From NCBI GenBank assembly GCA_029239785.1, contig JARBUG010000039.1, forward strand, positions 1 to 32,969: 32,969 bases of DNA. Direction: 5' to 3'. Shown piece by piece: positions 32,848 through 32,969 of the stretch. Origin of the DNA: Symbiobacteriaceae bacterium (lineage in GTDB: Bacteria; Bacillota; Sulfobacillia; Symbiobacteriales; Symbiobacteriaceae). The notes beneath the pieces are model-generated. The model saw nothing but the letters and a program-made list of their open reading frames with translations. It ran no database searches and was not told the origin of the DNA. The stretch's first letter is position 1. Each line of letters opens with the position of its first letter. The position numbers and the translations under genes were made by a program.

Positions 32848-32969
32848 TCGGCTTGGGGTCGGCTTGGGGTCGGCTTGGGGTCGGCCTGGGATCGGATTGG
32901 TGTCGACTTGGGGTCGGCTTGGTGTCGGCTTGGTGTCGGCAAGGGGTCGACTTGGGGTGGGCTTGGGGT
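32848..32969. repeat. Array of 11-bp tandem repeats, reaching the window edge
   Basis: Eleven units of 11 bp (consensus TCGGCTTGGGG) run from 32848 to 32968 and continue to the edge. The first three are identical; later ones differ at one to three positions. The array begins 11 bp after the stop of the double-amber gene. The unit length is close to one DNA helical turn, so G-tracts fall on one face. Total length is unknown. Confidence 0.93.

Noticed and set aside
32848..32969. CRISPR array
   Set aside because: The units are 11 bp and directly adjacent, with no spacers and no cas genes.

Overview
The window reads as chromosomal DNA from a GC-rich, spore-former-type Firmicute, most likely Symbiobacterium or a close relative. 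The evidence is strong purine-rich Shine-Dalgarno (SD) sequences, frequent GTG/TTG starts, a yteA-family DksA/TraR protein, a DUF5665 protein, and a PyrR-controlled pyr operon next to lspA and rluD as in Bacillus. The genus assignment is an inference from gene content and composition; nothing was searched.

Layout. Positions 1-9420 (minus strand) are one open frame of at least 3140 codons: a secreted subtilisin-like protease followed by a very long train of Ig-like, carboxypeptidase-regulatory-like and Fn3 modules, running off the left edge in a Glu-Pro tail. A 50-residue membrane protein and an M20 dipeptidase follow on the same strand. Divergent from the dipeptidase is a PspF-like sigma-54 activator, then a histidine phosphatase and a small membrane protein. 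Next comes an acyl-CoA synthetase preceded by a textbook sigma-54 promoter and a set of phased 12-bp repeats that look like its enhancer. Positions 15288-19747 hold DUF5665, the yteA-type zinc-finger protein, a lipoprotein (opposite strand), and the operon lspA-rluD-pyrF.

Positions 19748-25940 look like accessory DNA between pyrF and pyrR: a winged-helix protein with a PD-(D/E)XK-like nuclease domain and an upstream palindrome region, a polytopic heme/molybdopterin oxidoreductase with an internal Tat-like motif, a DUF1801-HhH protein, a GNAT acetyltransferase and a GH35 beta-galactosidase. From 26116 the pyr operon runs promoter - PyrR attenuator - pyrR - pyrB - pyrC - pyrK - pyrD - pyrE - terminator. 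Most junctions are overlapping or nearly so; the exception is a 264-bp gap before pyrE that contains a long inverted repeat. pyrB, pyrC, pyrK/pyrD, pyrE and pyrF together cover UMP synthesis from carbamoyl phosphate; carAB are not in the window.

At the right end a membrane-anchored protein gene is interrupted by two in-frame TAG codons without any frameshift, and is followed by an array of 11-bp tandem repeats that reaches the window edge.

The best candidates for something undescribed are the sigma-54 regulatory circuit around the acyl-CoA synthetase, the winged-helix/nuclease gene with its GCGTAAAC palindromes, and the double-amber gene. No tRNA, rRNA, CRISPR array or recognisable insertion sequence was seen.
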